This document shows positions 1 through 8,196 of a DNA stretch of 23,834 bases, piece by piece. Under the pieces are notes generated by a model. That model saw only the letters and a list, made by a program, of their open reading frames with translations. It made no database searches and had not been told where the DNA came from. Source of the DNA: Chamaesiphon sp031376885 (GTDB lineage: Bacteria; Cyanobacteriota; Cyanobacteriia; Cyanobacteriales; Chamaesiphonaceae); contig JANMEL010000127.1 in the NCBI GenBank assembly GCA_031376885.1, positions 1 through 23,834 of the forward strand. Reading direction: 5' to 3'. Position 1 is the stretch's first letter, and each line of letters begins with the position of its first letter. The translations under genes were made by a program, and so were the position numbers.

Positions 1-7
1 GGACACT

Positions 8-47
8 CCCCCACCCAATGGGGGGTCTGGGGGTCAGAACCCCCAGA
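8..47. repeat. G/C-rich hairpin repeat at the window edge
   Basis: TCTGGGGGT (26-34) and ACCCCCAGA (39-47) form a perfect 9-bp stem with a 4-nt loop. An alternative stem pairs CCCCCA (8-13) with TGGGGG (19-24). No gene is visible in 1-223. The element may be a terminator or dispersed repeat belonging to a gene left of the window; there is no T-run after it, so a terminator role is only a guess. Confidence 0.5.
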
Positions 48-140
48 TCCTGGTTCTGTCCTCACCAGCAACAATCGCAACTGACAAGTATTTATCATTT
101 ACCGCTCCGCTTAGTACAAATAGTCACCTTAACAGGGATA

Positions 141-168
141 CCCCTAACCCCTAATCCCTATCCCCTAG
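141..168. repeat. heptanucleotide array (CCCCTAA type)
   Basis: Four consecutive 7-mers, CCCCTAA, CCCCTAA, TCCCTAT and CCCCTAG, lie about 75 bp upstream of the helicase start. Short tandem heptads of this kind (STRRs) are known from cyanobacterial genomes. It is the degenerate counterpart of the CCCCTAT array at 10590-10638. Confidence 0.75.
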
Positions 169-244
169 CTTACAATGGGTAAAAGAGAATGAATAAATCC
201 CGCTACAATTCAGCCTCGCGCTATTGCCCACGAAGTTAAACGCT

Positions 245-2911
245 ATGACCACCTCCACTATTTCGGCCGAACAACTAAGAGATATTTTCCCATTTACACT
301 CGATCGATTTCAACTAGAAGCCATAGACGCGCTGAACTTGGGTCGATCGGTTGTAGTCTGTGCCCCCACAGGTTCGGGCAAAACCCTAGTCGGCGAATAT
401 GTGATTCATAGGGCGATTCGCCAGCAAGGGCGAGTATTTTATACAACACCCCTTAAAGCATTATCCAATCAAAAATATCGAGATTTTCGGGCTGAATTTG
501 GTGAAGAGAAAGTAGGATTATTGACAGGGGATATCTCGATCAATCGCGAAGCACCGATCGTCGTCATGACCACCGAAATCTTCCGTAATATGCTTTACGG
601 TACCCGCATCGGCGAAGTTGGTACCTCCATGCTTGGCGTAGAAGCAGTGGTACTAGACGAATGCCACTATATGAACGACAAACAGCGCGGCACAGTATGG
701 GAAGAATCGATCATTTACTGCCCCCCCCACATCCAACTCGTCGCCCTTTCCGCCACCGTCGCCAATAGTCAACAACTAACATCCTGGATTAGTGCAGTTC
801 ATGGCGAAACCGACCTCATCTACTCCAACTATCGCCCCGTACCCCTAGAATTCAACTTCGCCAACCCCAAAGGCATCTTTCCACTTCTAGACCCCAACAC
901 CGCCAAACTCAACCCCAAACTCAAAACTGGTCGCCCCACAGGGAATAAAAAAAGTGAAGACGTGCCCAGCATCGGCTTTATCGTCAGTCAACTAGACCAA
1001 CGAGAAATGCTACCTGCCATCTATTTTATCTTCAGTCGGCGCGGTTGTGACAAAGCCGTAGCAGACATGGCCAATCTCCGGTTGGTGAACGAAGTCGAAA
1101 CCGCCCAGTTGAAAATTCGCATCGATGACTATCTCGCCAAAAATCCTGACGCAGCTAGAGCAGGGCAAGTAGAACCGCTCTATCGCGGCATCGCCGCCCA
1201 CCACGCCGGAATTTTGCCCGCGTGGAAAGTCTTAGTCGAAGAATTATTTTGCCTGGGATTAATTAAAGTCGTCTTCGCCACCGAAACCCTTGCAGCGGGA
1301 ATCAATATGCCCGCCCGAACCACCGTAATTTCCAGTCTCTCCAAACGCACAGACCAAGGACATCGCCTCCTGACCGCCTCCGAATTTCTACAGATGGCTG
1401 GACGTGCCGGACGGCGGGGCAAAGACGTGATGGGCTATGTAGTCACCGCTCAGACGAGATTTGAGGGTGCGAAGGAGGCGGGGTATTTGGCGACAGCCGA
1501 ACCCGACCCCCTCGTCAGTCAATTTACGCCTACTTACGGGATGGTTTTAAACTTACTCCAAACCCACAATCTTGAAGAAGCACGGGAATTGGTCGAACGT
1601 AGTTTTGGGCAGTTTACCGCATCACTTCATCTCCAACCCCAAGAGCAGGGAATTAATGAAGTCAAAAAAGAATTGACCAAACTTCGCGCCCAGTTGAGTC
1701 ATGTCAAGGGGGATGTATTAGAGGACTATGAAAATACCCATGCACAACTCAAATTAGAACAACTTCAGCTCAAAGATATCCAACTAGATCTCGAAAAACA
1801 TCTATCTGGGCAAGTAGGTAAACAACTATCCACCGCTTTGACAGGAACAATTCTCAGCCTCAAAGGAAAACATGTTCCGGTAGCGACCCCAATGGCAGCG
1901 GTATTAGTGACCAAAATTGCGGGTTCGGGTCATACACCTGGATTAGTATGTTTGAGTCAAGACAATCGGTGGTATGTGGTCAATCATCAAGATGTAGTCG
2001 CCGTTCATAAGCATTGGTCAGATTATACGGGCAAACATCGAGTTCCCCCCGTCGTTTCGCTATTACCACCAGAAGATATGCCGCTGAAAGTGGGGCAGGT
2101 TCGCAAGGGGCGGGACTTTACGCTCCAAATCGCTCAAAGTATCCCCGACCCCGATTTACCAGTGACAGCGGAGCTGACAGCCCAAGTAAAAACGGTGGCG
2201 GCTCTGACATCGAAACTCGAAAAACATCCTGTTTTGGAATGGGGTACTCCTTCCTCGCTGCTCAAACGCTATCGTCGTCAAGCAGTATTAGAACAGGAAA
2301 TCCAAGCGGAGGAAGATAAACTCAAATCTCAATTGGCTCGACATTGGCAAGAATTTCTCAATCTAATTGAGGTGTTGCGTCAAGTGGGTGGATTGCAGGG
2401 GGTGATTCCGACGCAGATTGGGGAAGCAGCGGCGGCAATTCGCGGTGATAATGAGTTGTGGATTGCCCTAGCACTGATGTCTGGTTATTTGGATCCGTTG
2501 GATCCTCAGCATCTAGCCGCTGTGATTTGTTCGTTGGTTTCGGAGCCGCCGCGCCCGGATACTTGGATCAATTATGATGCGGCGGATGAGGTGGTGATGA
2601 CGTTGAGTGCTTTACGGGGAACGCGCAGACAGCTATTCCAGCTTCAACGCCGCCATCAGGTGGCTCTTCCGGTATGGATGGAATATGAGTTGGTGGGAAT
2701 TATCGAACAATGGGCGTTGGGGGTAACTTGGCCAGAATTGTGTAGTAATACGAGTTTGGATGAGGGCGATATTGTGCGGATGTTGCGTCGTACGGTGGAT
2801 TTGTTGTCGCAAATCCCCTATGCGCCCCATGTCAATGATGCGCTCCAACGCAATGCGAGAAGAGCGATTCAGTTGATCGACCGATTTCCAGTCAATGAAT
2901 CGATCGCGTAG
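245..2911 (+). CDS. Ski2-like DEAD/DEAH-box RNA helicase
   Basis: Predicted ATP-dependent RNA helicase of the Ski2/Mtr4/Dob1 superfamily-2 group, probably acting in RNA processing or decay. Visible motifs, counted from this ATG: Walker A GSGKT at about 43-47, DECH at 138-141, motif III SAT at about 168-170, and motif VI QMAGRAGRRG at about 383-392. The C-terminal 150 or so residues resemble the DSHCT helical domain of this group. Length is 888 aa, normal for cyanobacterial homologues. An in-frame TTG at 224 would add seven residues; the ATG at 245 is preferred because the protein then begins near the conserved DIFPF...FQ segment. Neither start has a convincing ribosome-binding site. It appears to stand alone: the stop is followed at once by a GTTGGGT hairpin and a 270-bp gap. 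The substrate is not shown by the sequence. Confidence 0.92.
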   Translation: MTTSTISAEQLRDIFPFTLDRFQLEAIDALNLGRSVVVCAPTGSGKTLVGEYVIHRAIRQQGRVFYTTPLKALSNQKYRDFRAEFGEEKVGLLTGDISINREAPIVVMTTEIFRNMLYGTRIGEVGTSMLGVEAVVLDECHYMNDKQRGTVWEESIIYCPPHIQLVALSATVANSQQLTSWISAVHGETDLIYSNYRPVPLEFNFANPKGIFPLLDPNTAKLNPKLKTGRPTGNKKSEDVPSIGFIVSQLDQREMLPAIYFIFSRRGCDKAVADMANLRLVNEVETAQLKIRIDDYLAKNPDAARAGQVEPLYRGIAAHHAGILPAWKVLVEELFCLGLIKVVFATETLAAGINMPARTTVISSLSKRTDQGHRLLTASEFLQMAGRAGRRGKDVMGYVVTAQTRFEGAKEAGYLATAEPDPLVSQFTPTYGMVLNLLQTHNLEEARELVERSFGQFTASLHLQPQEQGINEVKKELTKLRAQLSHVKGDVLEDYENTHAQLKLEQLQLKDIQLDLEKHLSGQVGKQLSTALTGTILSLKGKHVPVATPMAAVLVTKIAGSGHTPGLVCLSQDNRWYVVNHQDVVAVHKHWSDYTGKHRVPPVVSLLPPEDMPLKVGQVRKGRDFTLQIAQSIPDPDLPVTAELTAQVKTVAALTSKLEKHPVLEWGTPSSLLKRYRRQAVLEQEIQAEEDKLKSQLARHWQEFLNLIEVLRQVGGLQGVIPTQIGEAAAAIRGDNELWIALALMSGYLDPLDPQHLAAVICSLVSEPPRPDTWINYDAADEVVMTLSALRGTRRQLFQLQRRHQVALPVWMEYELVGIIEQWALGVTWPELCSNTSLDEGDIVRMLRRTVDLLSQIPYAPHVNDALQRNARRAIQLIDRFPVNESIA

Positions 2912-2937
2912 GTTGGGTCGATCCTGAGCAACCCAAC
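2912..2937. repeat. GTTGGGT/ACCCAAC hairpin after the helicase stop
   Basis: GTTGGGT (2912-2918) and ACCCAAC (2931-2937) form a 7-bp stem directly after the helicase TAG (2909-2911). No U-tract follows, so it may be a dispersed repeat used as a weak 3' end. Related arms occur at 11301-11413. Beyond the hairpin, up to 3184, I see only a decayed repeat copy (3009-3042) and no convincing gene. Confidence 0.5.
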
Positions 2938-3008
2938 GCTATGGGGATCTGGGGTAATTCTAAAAAGTCCATATCTTAACCGTTTCGAGTATGGCTAGTG
3001 GCATGGGT

Positions 3009-3042
3009 GAGCACAAGACCGCACGCCAACAGGTTAATTGCG
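3009..3042. repeat. degenerate half copy of the fold-back repeat
   Basis: This stretch shares GCACAAGACC at its start and CAGGTTAATTGCG at its end, in the same order and close to the same spacing as the intact fold-back element at 23786-23834. The right arm is absent, since the sequence continues as TCTCCCTC. It looks like a decayed or half-deleted copy of that element. Confidence 0.55.
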
Positions 3043-3184
3043 TCTCCCTCTTCTGTCAATATTATCTTTATGAAAAAATCCGATCGATCTCGGCTTTAAA
3101 TCCAGGGGTAGCCAACTCAGCCATGAGTAAATTAGGTAAAATAGTTAGACTCAAAGAATTCAAGATGAAGATCGCCATATACAT

Positions 3185-4948
3185 ATGCGGAAACTGTTAA
3201 TCTTGTGCTTATTTTGCCTGGGAATCGGATTTGCCATATCCAACTTCACAGGATTGGCAACCAGAGGGGAATTCGACTCCCTCGTCATGGACTTCAAAGA
3301 TAACTTGTCACCAGGGGAGATCGATCGACAATTGCAGGTATTGACGCAGGAATATCACCTCGCGCCACGGCTAAATAGCGAATTTTCCCAAAAAGAACAG
3401 GTATATGTATTTAAAGGCGATCGACCATTATTAGACAAACTGCGGACATCCAATCTGAGCAAAGCGGTAGAATCGATCGAGCCGAACTATATCTATCATG
3501 CCTTAGTCGCGCCCAACGACCCTGAATATAGCAAACAGTGGCACCTCCGCAGCATCCACATCGAACAGGCTTGGGAAGAAAATCGAGGTAAAGGCATCAC
3601 CGTCGCCATCATCGATACAGGCGTGAGCAAAGTTCCCGATTTGGATCAAACAGAATTTGTCAAAGGGTATGATTTTGTCAGCGACAAAGTAAATGCTGAT
3701 GATGATAACGGACATGGAACTCACGTAGCGGGCACTGTCGCCCAATCTACCAACAATAACTATGGAGTTGCCGGAATTGCCTACGAAGCGAAAATCATGC
3801 CGCTCAAGGTCTTGTCAGCTAGCGGAGGGGGCACGATTAGCGATATCGCCGAGTCAATTCGGTTCGCCGCAGATAATGGGGCGAATATTATCAACATGAG
3901 CCTTGGCGGTGGTGGTGAAAGCCAAGTCATGAAAGACGCGATCGATTATGCTCACAATAAAGGTGTGGTAATTATCGCCGCCGCCGGAAATGAGAATGCC
4001 GAATCCGCATCTTACCCAGCTCGTTATGCCCATGTGATTGGTGTTGGCGCACTCGATGCTCAAGACGAGCGAGCCGAATTTTCCAACTATGGGGCGGGGG
4101 TAAATATTGCCGCACCAGGCGGCGGAAATGGCAGTAAAATCTGGCAAGAAACGATCGACCCCGACACCAATACACCCATACTTTCTGGTCTTCAAGGTAC
4201 CAGTATGGCAGCACCCCACGTAGCTGGTGTAGCGGCTCTAATCGAATCGATCGGTATCACCGCACCAGATGAAGTATTCGCCGTCTTGCAACAATCAGCG
4301 CGAAAAATCACATCAGATCCTCAAAACTTTTACGGAGCAGGGCATCTAGATGCAGCAGCCGCCGTCAAACTCGCCCAAAAAGGCCAAATCAGCTTTAATG
4401 ACTTCTTCCGCTGGTTGCGCGATAATGGTTATCTCAACCTCCGCTTCTGGATTGATGGTGGTGCCGTCGCACTCTTACCTAAACTAGGAATGGTACTAGG
4501 TTCTTATATTCTTGCCTTCTTCATTCGCAACTATATTCCCTTTGGATTTCCGTTAGTTAGTGGCATGGTAGCGGGAAGTACTGGATTATTCTTCCTGCGG
4601 GGATTTTATATTTTCGATTTGCCCCAAACTCCATTCCGCATCTTGGGTAGTTCTATTCCTGAATTGGGAAATGCCATCTCAGGTAACAGTATTTTAAATC
4701 CATTGTTTGCGAGTGTCCTGATTCCGCTACTATTACTGATAGTCTGCTGGTCATATCCCCCAGGAAAATGGTTTTCTGTTGGTACTAGTTTGGGTGTTGC
4801 TGCTTGTCTTTTTGTCAGTGCAGTAATTGCTCCAAATGTGTGGCTACTAGGTGATGGCGTTGTTGCCCGCAGTTTCTTGGTAGTGAATGGGTTGCTATGT
4901 TTTGGTTTGGCTAGGTTCGCGGCGAGAGGAGATGCTCAAACAGTATGA
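3185..4948 (+). CDS. S8 (subtilisin-family) peptidase with membrane C-terminus
   Basis: Predicted serine protease, exported or anchored in the membrane. Residues 1-20 are a hydrophobic signal or anchor. Residues about 25-105 look like an N-terminal prodomain, ending in ESIEPNYIY. The catalytic domain follows, with Asp144 in IIDTG, His177 in NGHGTHVAG, oxyanion Asn269 in AAAGN and Ser340 in GTSMAAPH, so the triad is complete. After about residue 425 come four or five hydrophobic segments (roughly 425-447, 452-475, 503-521, 533-551, 557-577). This is unusual for secreted subtilisins and suggests a membrane-tethered enzyme whose catalytic domain lies on the periplasmic or lumenal side; that placement is inferred. 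The stop overlaps the start of the next gene (ATGA), implying translational coupling. The start ATG leads straight into the signal sequence. The substrate is unknown. Confidence 0.9.
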   Translation: MRKLLILCLFCLGIGFAISNFTGLATRGEFDSLVMDFKDNLSPGEIDRQLQVLTQEYHLAPRLNSEFSQKEQVYVFKGDRPLLDKLRTSNLSKAVESIEPNYIYHALVAPNDPEYSKQWHLRSIHIEQAWEENRGKGITVAIIDTGVSKVPDLDQTEFVKGYDFVSDKVNADDDNGHGTHVAGTVAQSTNNNYGVAGIAYEAKIMPLKVLSASGGGTISDIAESIRFAADNGANIINMSLGGGGESQVMKDAIDYAHNKGVVIIAAAGNENAESASYPARYAHVIGVGALDAQDERAEFSNYGAGVNIAAPGGGNGSKIWQETIDPDTNTPILSGLQGTSMAAPHVAGVAALIESIGITAPDEVFAVLQQSARKITSDPQNFYGAGHLDAAAAVKLAQKGQISFNDFFRWLRDNGYLNLRFWIDGGAVALLPKLGMVLGSYILAFFIRNYIPFGFPLVSGMVAGSTGLFFLRGFYIFDLPQTPFRILGSSIPELGNAISGNSILNPLFASVLIPLLLLIVCWSYPPGKWFSVGTSLGVAACLFVSAVIAPNVWLLGDGVVARSFLVVNGLLCFGLARFAARGDAQTV

Positions 4949-5175
4949 TTACGGTGATTGGTGAAATCGAACACAAAGGCTTTGGTACTGGTGCTTGGGC
5001 ATTGGTAGGCGAAGATGGAGCGACTTACGAGTTGCTAGATTGTCCCCGCGATTTGCGTGAGGTGGGATTGCAAGTCAAAGTCAATGGTACATTAAATGAT
5101 GATGTGATGACTCTGGCAATGATTGGCAAAGTCTTGAATGTTAGTTCTTTTGAGATTTTAGAAAGTCGTGCTTAG
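4945..5175 (+). CDS. small conserved protein coupled to the S8 peptidase
   Basis: A 76-aa protein starting in the ATGA overlap with the upstream peptidase gene, with a purine-rich GAGAGGAGA segment about a dozen bases before the ATG. It has no signal peptide or membrane segment. The pattern of short beta-type stretches (GEIEHKGFGTGAWAL..., LQVKVNGTL, MTLAMIGKVLNV) suggests a small OB-fold-like beta barrel, but that is a reading of the pattern only. The 4-bp overlap means it is almost certainly made with the peptidase. It could be a partner, regulator or cytoplasmic accessory. Nothing in it proves a function. Confidence 0.75.
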   Translation: MITVIGEIEHKGFGTGAWALVGEDGATYELLDCPRDLREVGLQVKVNGTLNDDVMTLAMIGKVLNVSSFEILESRA

Positions 5176-5271
5176 ATAGAGTCGTGTGACTTTCTGTTGG
5201 CGCAAAACATGGTATCGATCGGAAATGCGATCGATACTATTTTTAGGATCGATCGCATTTTCAAGAGATCT

Positions 5272-5304
5272 AGATCCCCGACTTCTCAAAGAAGTCGGGG
5301 ATCT
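5272..5304. repeat. perfect hairpin repeat (CCCCGACTTCT family), possible terminator
   Basis: A 15-bp perfect stem: AGATCCCCGACTTCT (5272-5286), loop CAA, AGAAGTCGGGGATCT (5290-5304). It lies between two convergent genes (ending at 5175 and 5357), so it could stop transcription from both sides, but no clear U-tract follows on either strand. A lone right arm (GAAGTCGGGGA) recurs near 5332. A second full copy with a compensatory change lies at 14549-14585. Confidence 0.8.
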
Positions 5305-5356
5305 GAATTATGGCTCCGATTTTCGATCGAAGAAGTCGGGGAACAGAAAATTCTGA

Positions 5357-5641
5357 CTAGCTCTCTTCAGTTGCTGTAGCTTCATCACTAGAAGTCTCTT
5401 CATCGACTTCTGTGGCGGCTTCCTTGATGACTGGAGGTGGTGTTTTACTGGGTTTGGGGCCGCGCATCAATGCGAGGTTTTCTGGTGCTCTGGGTTCATC
5501 TCTTTTGGAGTCTCTTTTACCCTTTTCCCCACCACGGCTCGAACTACTCTTCTTACTTGGTGCTTCAGAAGGTTTGGGGGTATTATCGCCATCAACTGGT
5601 GGATTTTGACGATCGGCTTTCTTGATTGGACGTTCTGCCAT
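5357..5641 (-). CDS. charged low-complexity conserved cyanobacterial protein
   Basis: About 94 aa from the ATG at 5641; an in-frame ATG at 5722 would add 27 less typical residues. The protein starts MAERPIKKADRQ and has three parts: a proline-rich N-terminus, a basic Ser/Lys/Arg-rich middle (SSSSRGGEKGKRDSKRDEPR), and a short ordered-looking segment APENLALMRGPKPSK. It ends in an acidic Glu/Thr/Ser-rich tail. I recall similar small proteins with the LALMRGPKP segment in many cyanobacteria, but none with a known role. The basic middle would suit nucleic-acid or ribosome binding; that is inference. It is convergent with the gene ending at 5175. Confidence 0.7.
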   Translation of the reverse strand: MAERPIKKADRQNPPVDGDNTPKPSEAPSKKSSSSRGGEKGKRDSKRDEPRAPENLALMRGPKPSKTPPPVIKEAATEVDEETSSDEATATEES

Positions 5642-5922
5642 TGTTCGGTTTTGAATTATTACTTGTATCTTCTGCGGTAAGGGCGCAATTTTTAGACTCG
5701 TCAACCATGCCCGAACTGTCATCTACTTTACATTATTTCGGACAATCTCGATCTCAAATGTTCGGATTTTACTCTAATTCACGACAGCAACGGACTTGTG
5801 ACGATCGACACTAACTATGGTTACAACTATTGCTATGATTGATTTACAACCAAATTTTAGTCGGTTCAGGAAAGATCGCGCCCTCAATTGTATCCGTCAA
5901 TATTGCTAATTAATATTAATTT

Positions 5923-7674
5923 ATGTCTTTTGCCCAGAGTCTGCGCCAACAAAGCAAAATACCTACTCTATTCGGTAATTTATTGTTTCGGGCTAAAGCA
6001 AGTATCTTGCAATTCCGCCGTGGTTGGCAAAATTGGCGCGGTGGGCAGGTAAAATGGCCACAAGGATCTCAACTCGATAGTGCCCCGACTTGTGCTAGCT
6101 CCCAAACCGCTCTCTGGGTGGGTGCGAGTGATGGGGAATGGAGTTTGCAAGCGGGGAAAATCCATAATCTACGGCGGGCAATTAGAGCTATTAATGGGAT
6201 TGAAATTCCAGCGGGGGAGATATTTAGTTTTTGGAGTCAAGTCGGACAACCTACCGTATGGCGGGGTTTTGCAGTTGGTCGAGAGTTGCGAGAGGGTTGT
6301 ATTATTCCTACAGTGGGCGGCGGGTTGTGTCAATTGTCGAACGCGCTTTATGATGCAGCTTTGCAATCGGGTTTGGAAATAGTCGAGCGTTATGCTCACA
6401 GTCAAGTGATTCCTGGTTCTCTAGCTGAAATCGATCGAGATGCGACGGTATTTTGGAACTATATTGACTTAAAATTTAGGGCTAGTGGAGATCTCAGAAT
6501 TGAAGCGAGGATGGACGATCGAAATCTGATCGTCGAGTTCAAAACTTTATCACCTCAAACTGCTCCCACTGCTGCCCCATCTCTACCTTCCCCATCAGCC
6601 GCTCCAACGCCGCACAATTGCCTCTCCTGCGGTGTCACTAGCTGTTTTCGCTCCCAGGTACAAAATCTCTCGATTCAGGGGCGCACGGGCTATTTGGTTG
6701 ATGATTATTGGCCGGAATTCGATCGATATATCCAGGCAGTTCGGATCGATCGAGATATACTATACTTACCGATCGATGGTCGAAGATTCCACAAGCAAAA
6801 CTATCGTTGGAATCTGACTGGATTTGCCCGCACTCCACAGCAATGGGGATTTGTTCTCAATCGAGCCTACAAATCTCGTCGTTTAGCCAGACAAGGATCT
6901 GCACGTCAGCGGGAATTAATGGCTCAATCGCGCCAATTAGCCCTGAATTATGGCAAAACGCTAACCCCCGAAACCACTCACCTCGTTATCGCTCAAAGTT
7001 TGCTACCGTGGCTATGGGAAGCTGGATATTTGGGCGGTAGGACTTTTGATGTATTATTGACGACGTTACCGATTGAGTATTTGCAGGTTAGGTTAGATTT
7101 GGCAGCCAAATTTCATCCGACTAGTTCGACGCTTGGAGATTTTCGCGCACCTGCTGATGTTGCAACACTGGAAATATCCGCCCTCAATTGCGCTCGGAAA
7201 ATAATTACCCCCCATCGAGATCTGGCGAAGTTATTTCCATCCAAGACGGAATTGCTCGATTGGGAGCTACCGACACCATTGGATTTACCCAAGATCGATC
7301 GAGATCGAACTAAACCGACGATCGTTTTACCCTGTTCTAGTCTAGGGCGTAAAGGGATCTATGAGTTGCGATCGGCAATAGCGGGGATGGATCTAAAGCT
7401 AATTATTGTGGGTAGTGAATTGGAAGATCCAGGATTTTGGGATGGGTACTCGATCGAGTATAGTCAAGCATATTATCCTGCGCTGCAACGGGCGAGTGCG
7501 ATCGTCTTACCTGCATGGGTAGAACACCAACCCCGTCGGCTCTTACAAGCCATTGGGGAAGGCATTCCGACGATCGCATCTGAGGCTTGTGGATTGCAAC
7601 ATCTGGCGGGAGTTGATACGATTAGCATCGGCGATATTCCAGCTCTACGCGCAGCAATTTTAGCATCGATCTAG
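5923..7674 (+). CDS. VanW-domain protein with glycosyltransferase-like C-terminus
   Basis: 583 aa in two parts. Residues about 85-210 are a VanW domain: NGIEIPAGEIFSFW, then GGGLCQLSNALYDAALQ, then a short hydrophobic strand. VanW domains are known from vancomycin-resistance clusters and many surface proteins, but their biochemical role is unsettled. A Pro/Ala/Ser linker (about 211-230) and a CxxC-x4-C motif (Cys233, Cys236, Cys241) follow. Residues from about 350 onward look like a GT4-type glycosyltransferase second domain: SLGRKGIYELRSAI, a hydrophobic strand LKLIIVGSELEDPG, then ASAIVLPAWVEHQPRRLLQAIGEGIPTIASEACG. No signal peptide is seen, so a cytoplasmic location is likely. The combination points to cell-wall or surface glycan work. 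It is transcribed alone and ends exactly against ndhN. Confidence 0.8.
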   Translation: MSFAQSLRQQSKIPTLFGNLLFRAKASILQFRRGWQNWRGGQVKWPQGSQLDSAPTCASSQTALWVGASDGEWSLQAGKIHNLRRAIRAINGIEIPAGEIFSFWSQVGQPTVWRGFAVGRELREGCIIPTVGGGLCQLSNALYDAALQSGLEIVERYAHSQVIPGSLAEIDRDATVFWNYIDLKFRASGDLRIEARMDDRNLIVEFKTLSPQTAPTAAPSLPSPSAAPTPHNCLSCGVTSCFRSQVQNLSIQGRTGYLVDDYWPEFDRYIQAVRIDRDILYLPIDGRRFHKQNYRWNLTGFARTPQQWGFVLNRAYKSRRLARQGSARQRELMAQSRQLALNYGKTLTPETTHLVIAQSLLPWLWEAGYLGGRTFDVLLTTLPIEYLQVRLDLAAKFHPTSSTLGDFRAPADVATLEISALNCARKIITPHRDLAKLFPSKTELLDWELPTPLDLPKIDRDRTKPTIVLPCSSLGRKGIYELRSAIAGMDLKLIIVGSELEDPGFWDGYSIEYSQAYYPALQRASAIVLPAWVEHQPRRLLQAIGEGIPTIASEACGLQHLAGVDTISIGDIPALRAAILASI

Positions 7675-8112
7675 CTACCGTAAGGGCTTCCAGCTAAACT
7701 GACGATCGCCGCCTAATTCTACCACCACTTTGACTCTAGGTTCGATCGTCGGTAATTGCGCCAAATAAGCCAATTCCTGACTCGATAATACTTGCCCATC
7801 AATGAGCCACACGATCAACCCCTTCGATGTGGGGAGGAGATGAGTCAGATGAGCATCGAGAATCGGCGGCACAAAATAGGTGCGAATATCTGTTTTGCCT
7901 AGATGAGCTGGGCGCACTCCGTGTACTTCCGTCAAGAAAGCTGAGATATCACCCAAACCTCTAGCCGATAGAGAAATACTCTCATATCCAGTCGCCCGCA
8001 GTCGGCGCAAATATCTACCTTCATAACCACCTTCTAGAGGAGCATATACGCCCAAAGCTCCAGTTTGTTCTAAGTCGCGGATGAATGGTTTACCAGTCGT
8101 AAGTAAGGGCAC
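7675..8112 (-). CDS. ndhN: NAD(P)H-quinone oxidoreductase subunit N
   Basis: Subunit of the thylakoid NDH-1 complex, which takes electrons from ferredoxin to plastoquinone in respiration and cyclic electron flow; NdhN is a peripheral stromal-side subunit specific to oxyphotosynthetic organisms. Recognised by LLTTGKPFIRDLEQTGALGV, PLEGGYEGRYLRRLRATGY, LSARGLGD, HGVRPAHLGK, GLIVWLIDGQVLSSQELAYL and RVKVVVELGG. The start is GTG (8110-8112) with AAGGA about ten bases upstream. At 145 aa it is some 10-15 residues shorter than homologues I recall; the gap falls between HLGK and FVPP, where others have a longer glycine-rich loop. Its stop abuts the stop of the convergent VanW gene with no spacer. 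Confidence 0.93.
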   Translation of the reverse strand: MPLLTTGKPFIRDLEQTGALGVYAPLEGGYEGRYLRRLRATGYESISLSARGLGDISAFLTEVHGVRPAHLGKTDIRTYFVPPILDAHLTHLLPTSKGLIVWLIDGQVLSSQELAYLAQLPTIEPRVKVVVELGGDRQFSWKPLR

Positions 8113-8140
8113 AGTCTCGACATCCTTTTGAGTGGATACA

Positions 8141-8161
8141 ATGGGGAAGATCTATCCCCAT
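8141..8161. repeat. small hairpin between the GST gene and ndhN
   Basis: ATGGGGA (8141-8147) and TCCCCAT (8155-8161) form a 7-bp stem with a 7-nt loop, in the 84-bp gap between the GST stop and the ndhN start. It could end the GST transcript or lie in the ndhN leader. No U-tract is present. Confidence 0.35.
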
Positions 8162-8196
8162 CATAATTATGCCATGGCTGAGGCCGATCGCTTCAA

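Noticed and set aside
2991..3200. 69-residue plus-strand reading frame
   Set aside because: It runs through a decayed fold-back repeat and into the start of the peptidase gene; no sign of coding.
3854..4219. 121-residue minus-strand reading frame
   Set aside because: Fully antisense to the catalytic domain of the S8 peptidase.
5197..5379. 60-residue plus-strand reading frame between convergent genes
   Set aside because: It translates the hairpin repeat at 5272-5304 and overlaps the end of the minus-strand gene; no supporting motif.
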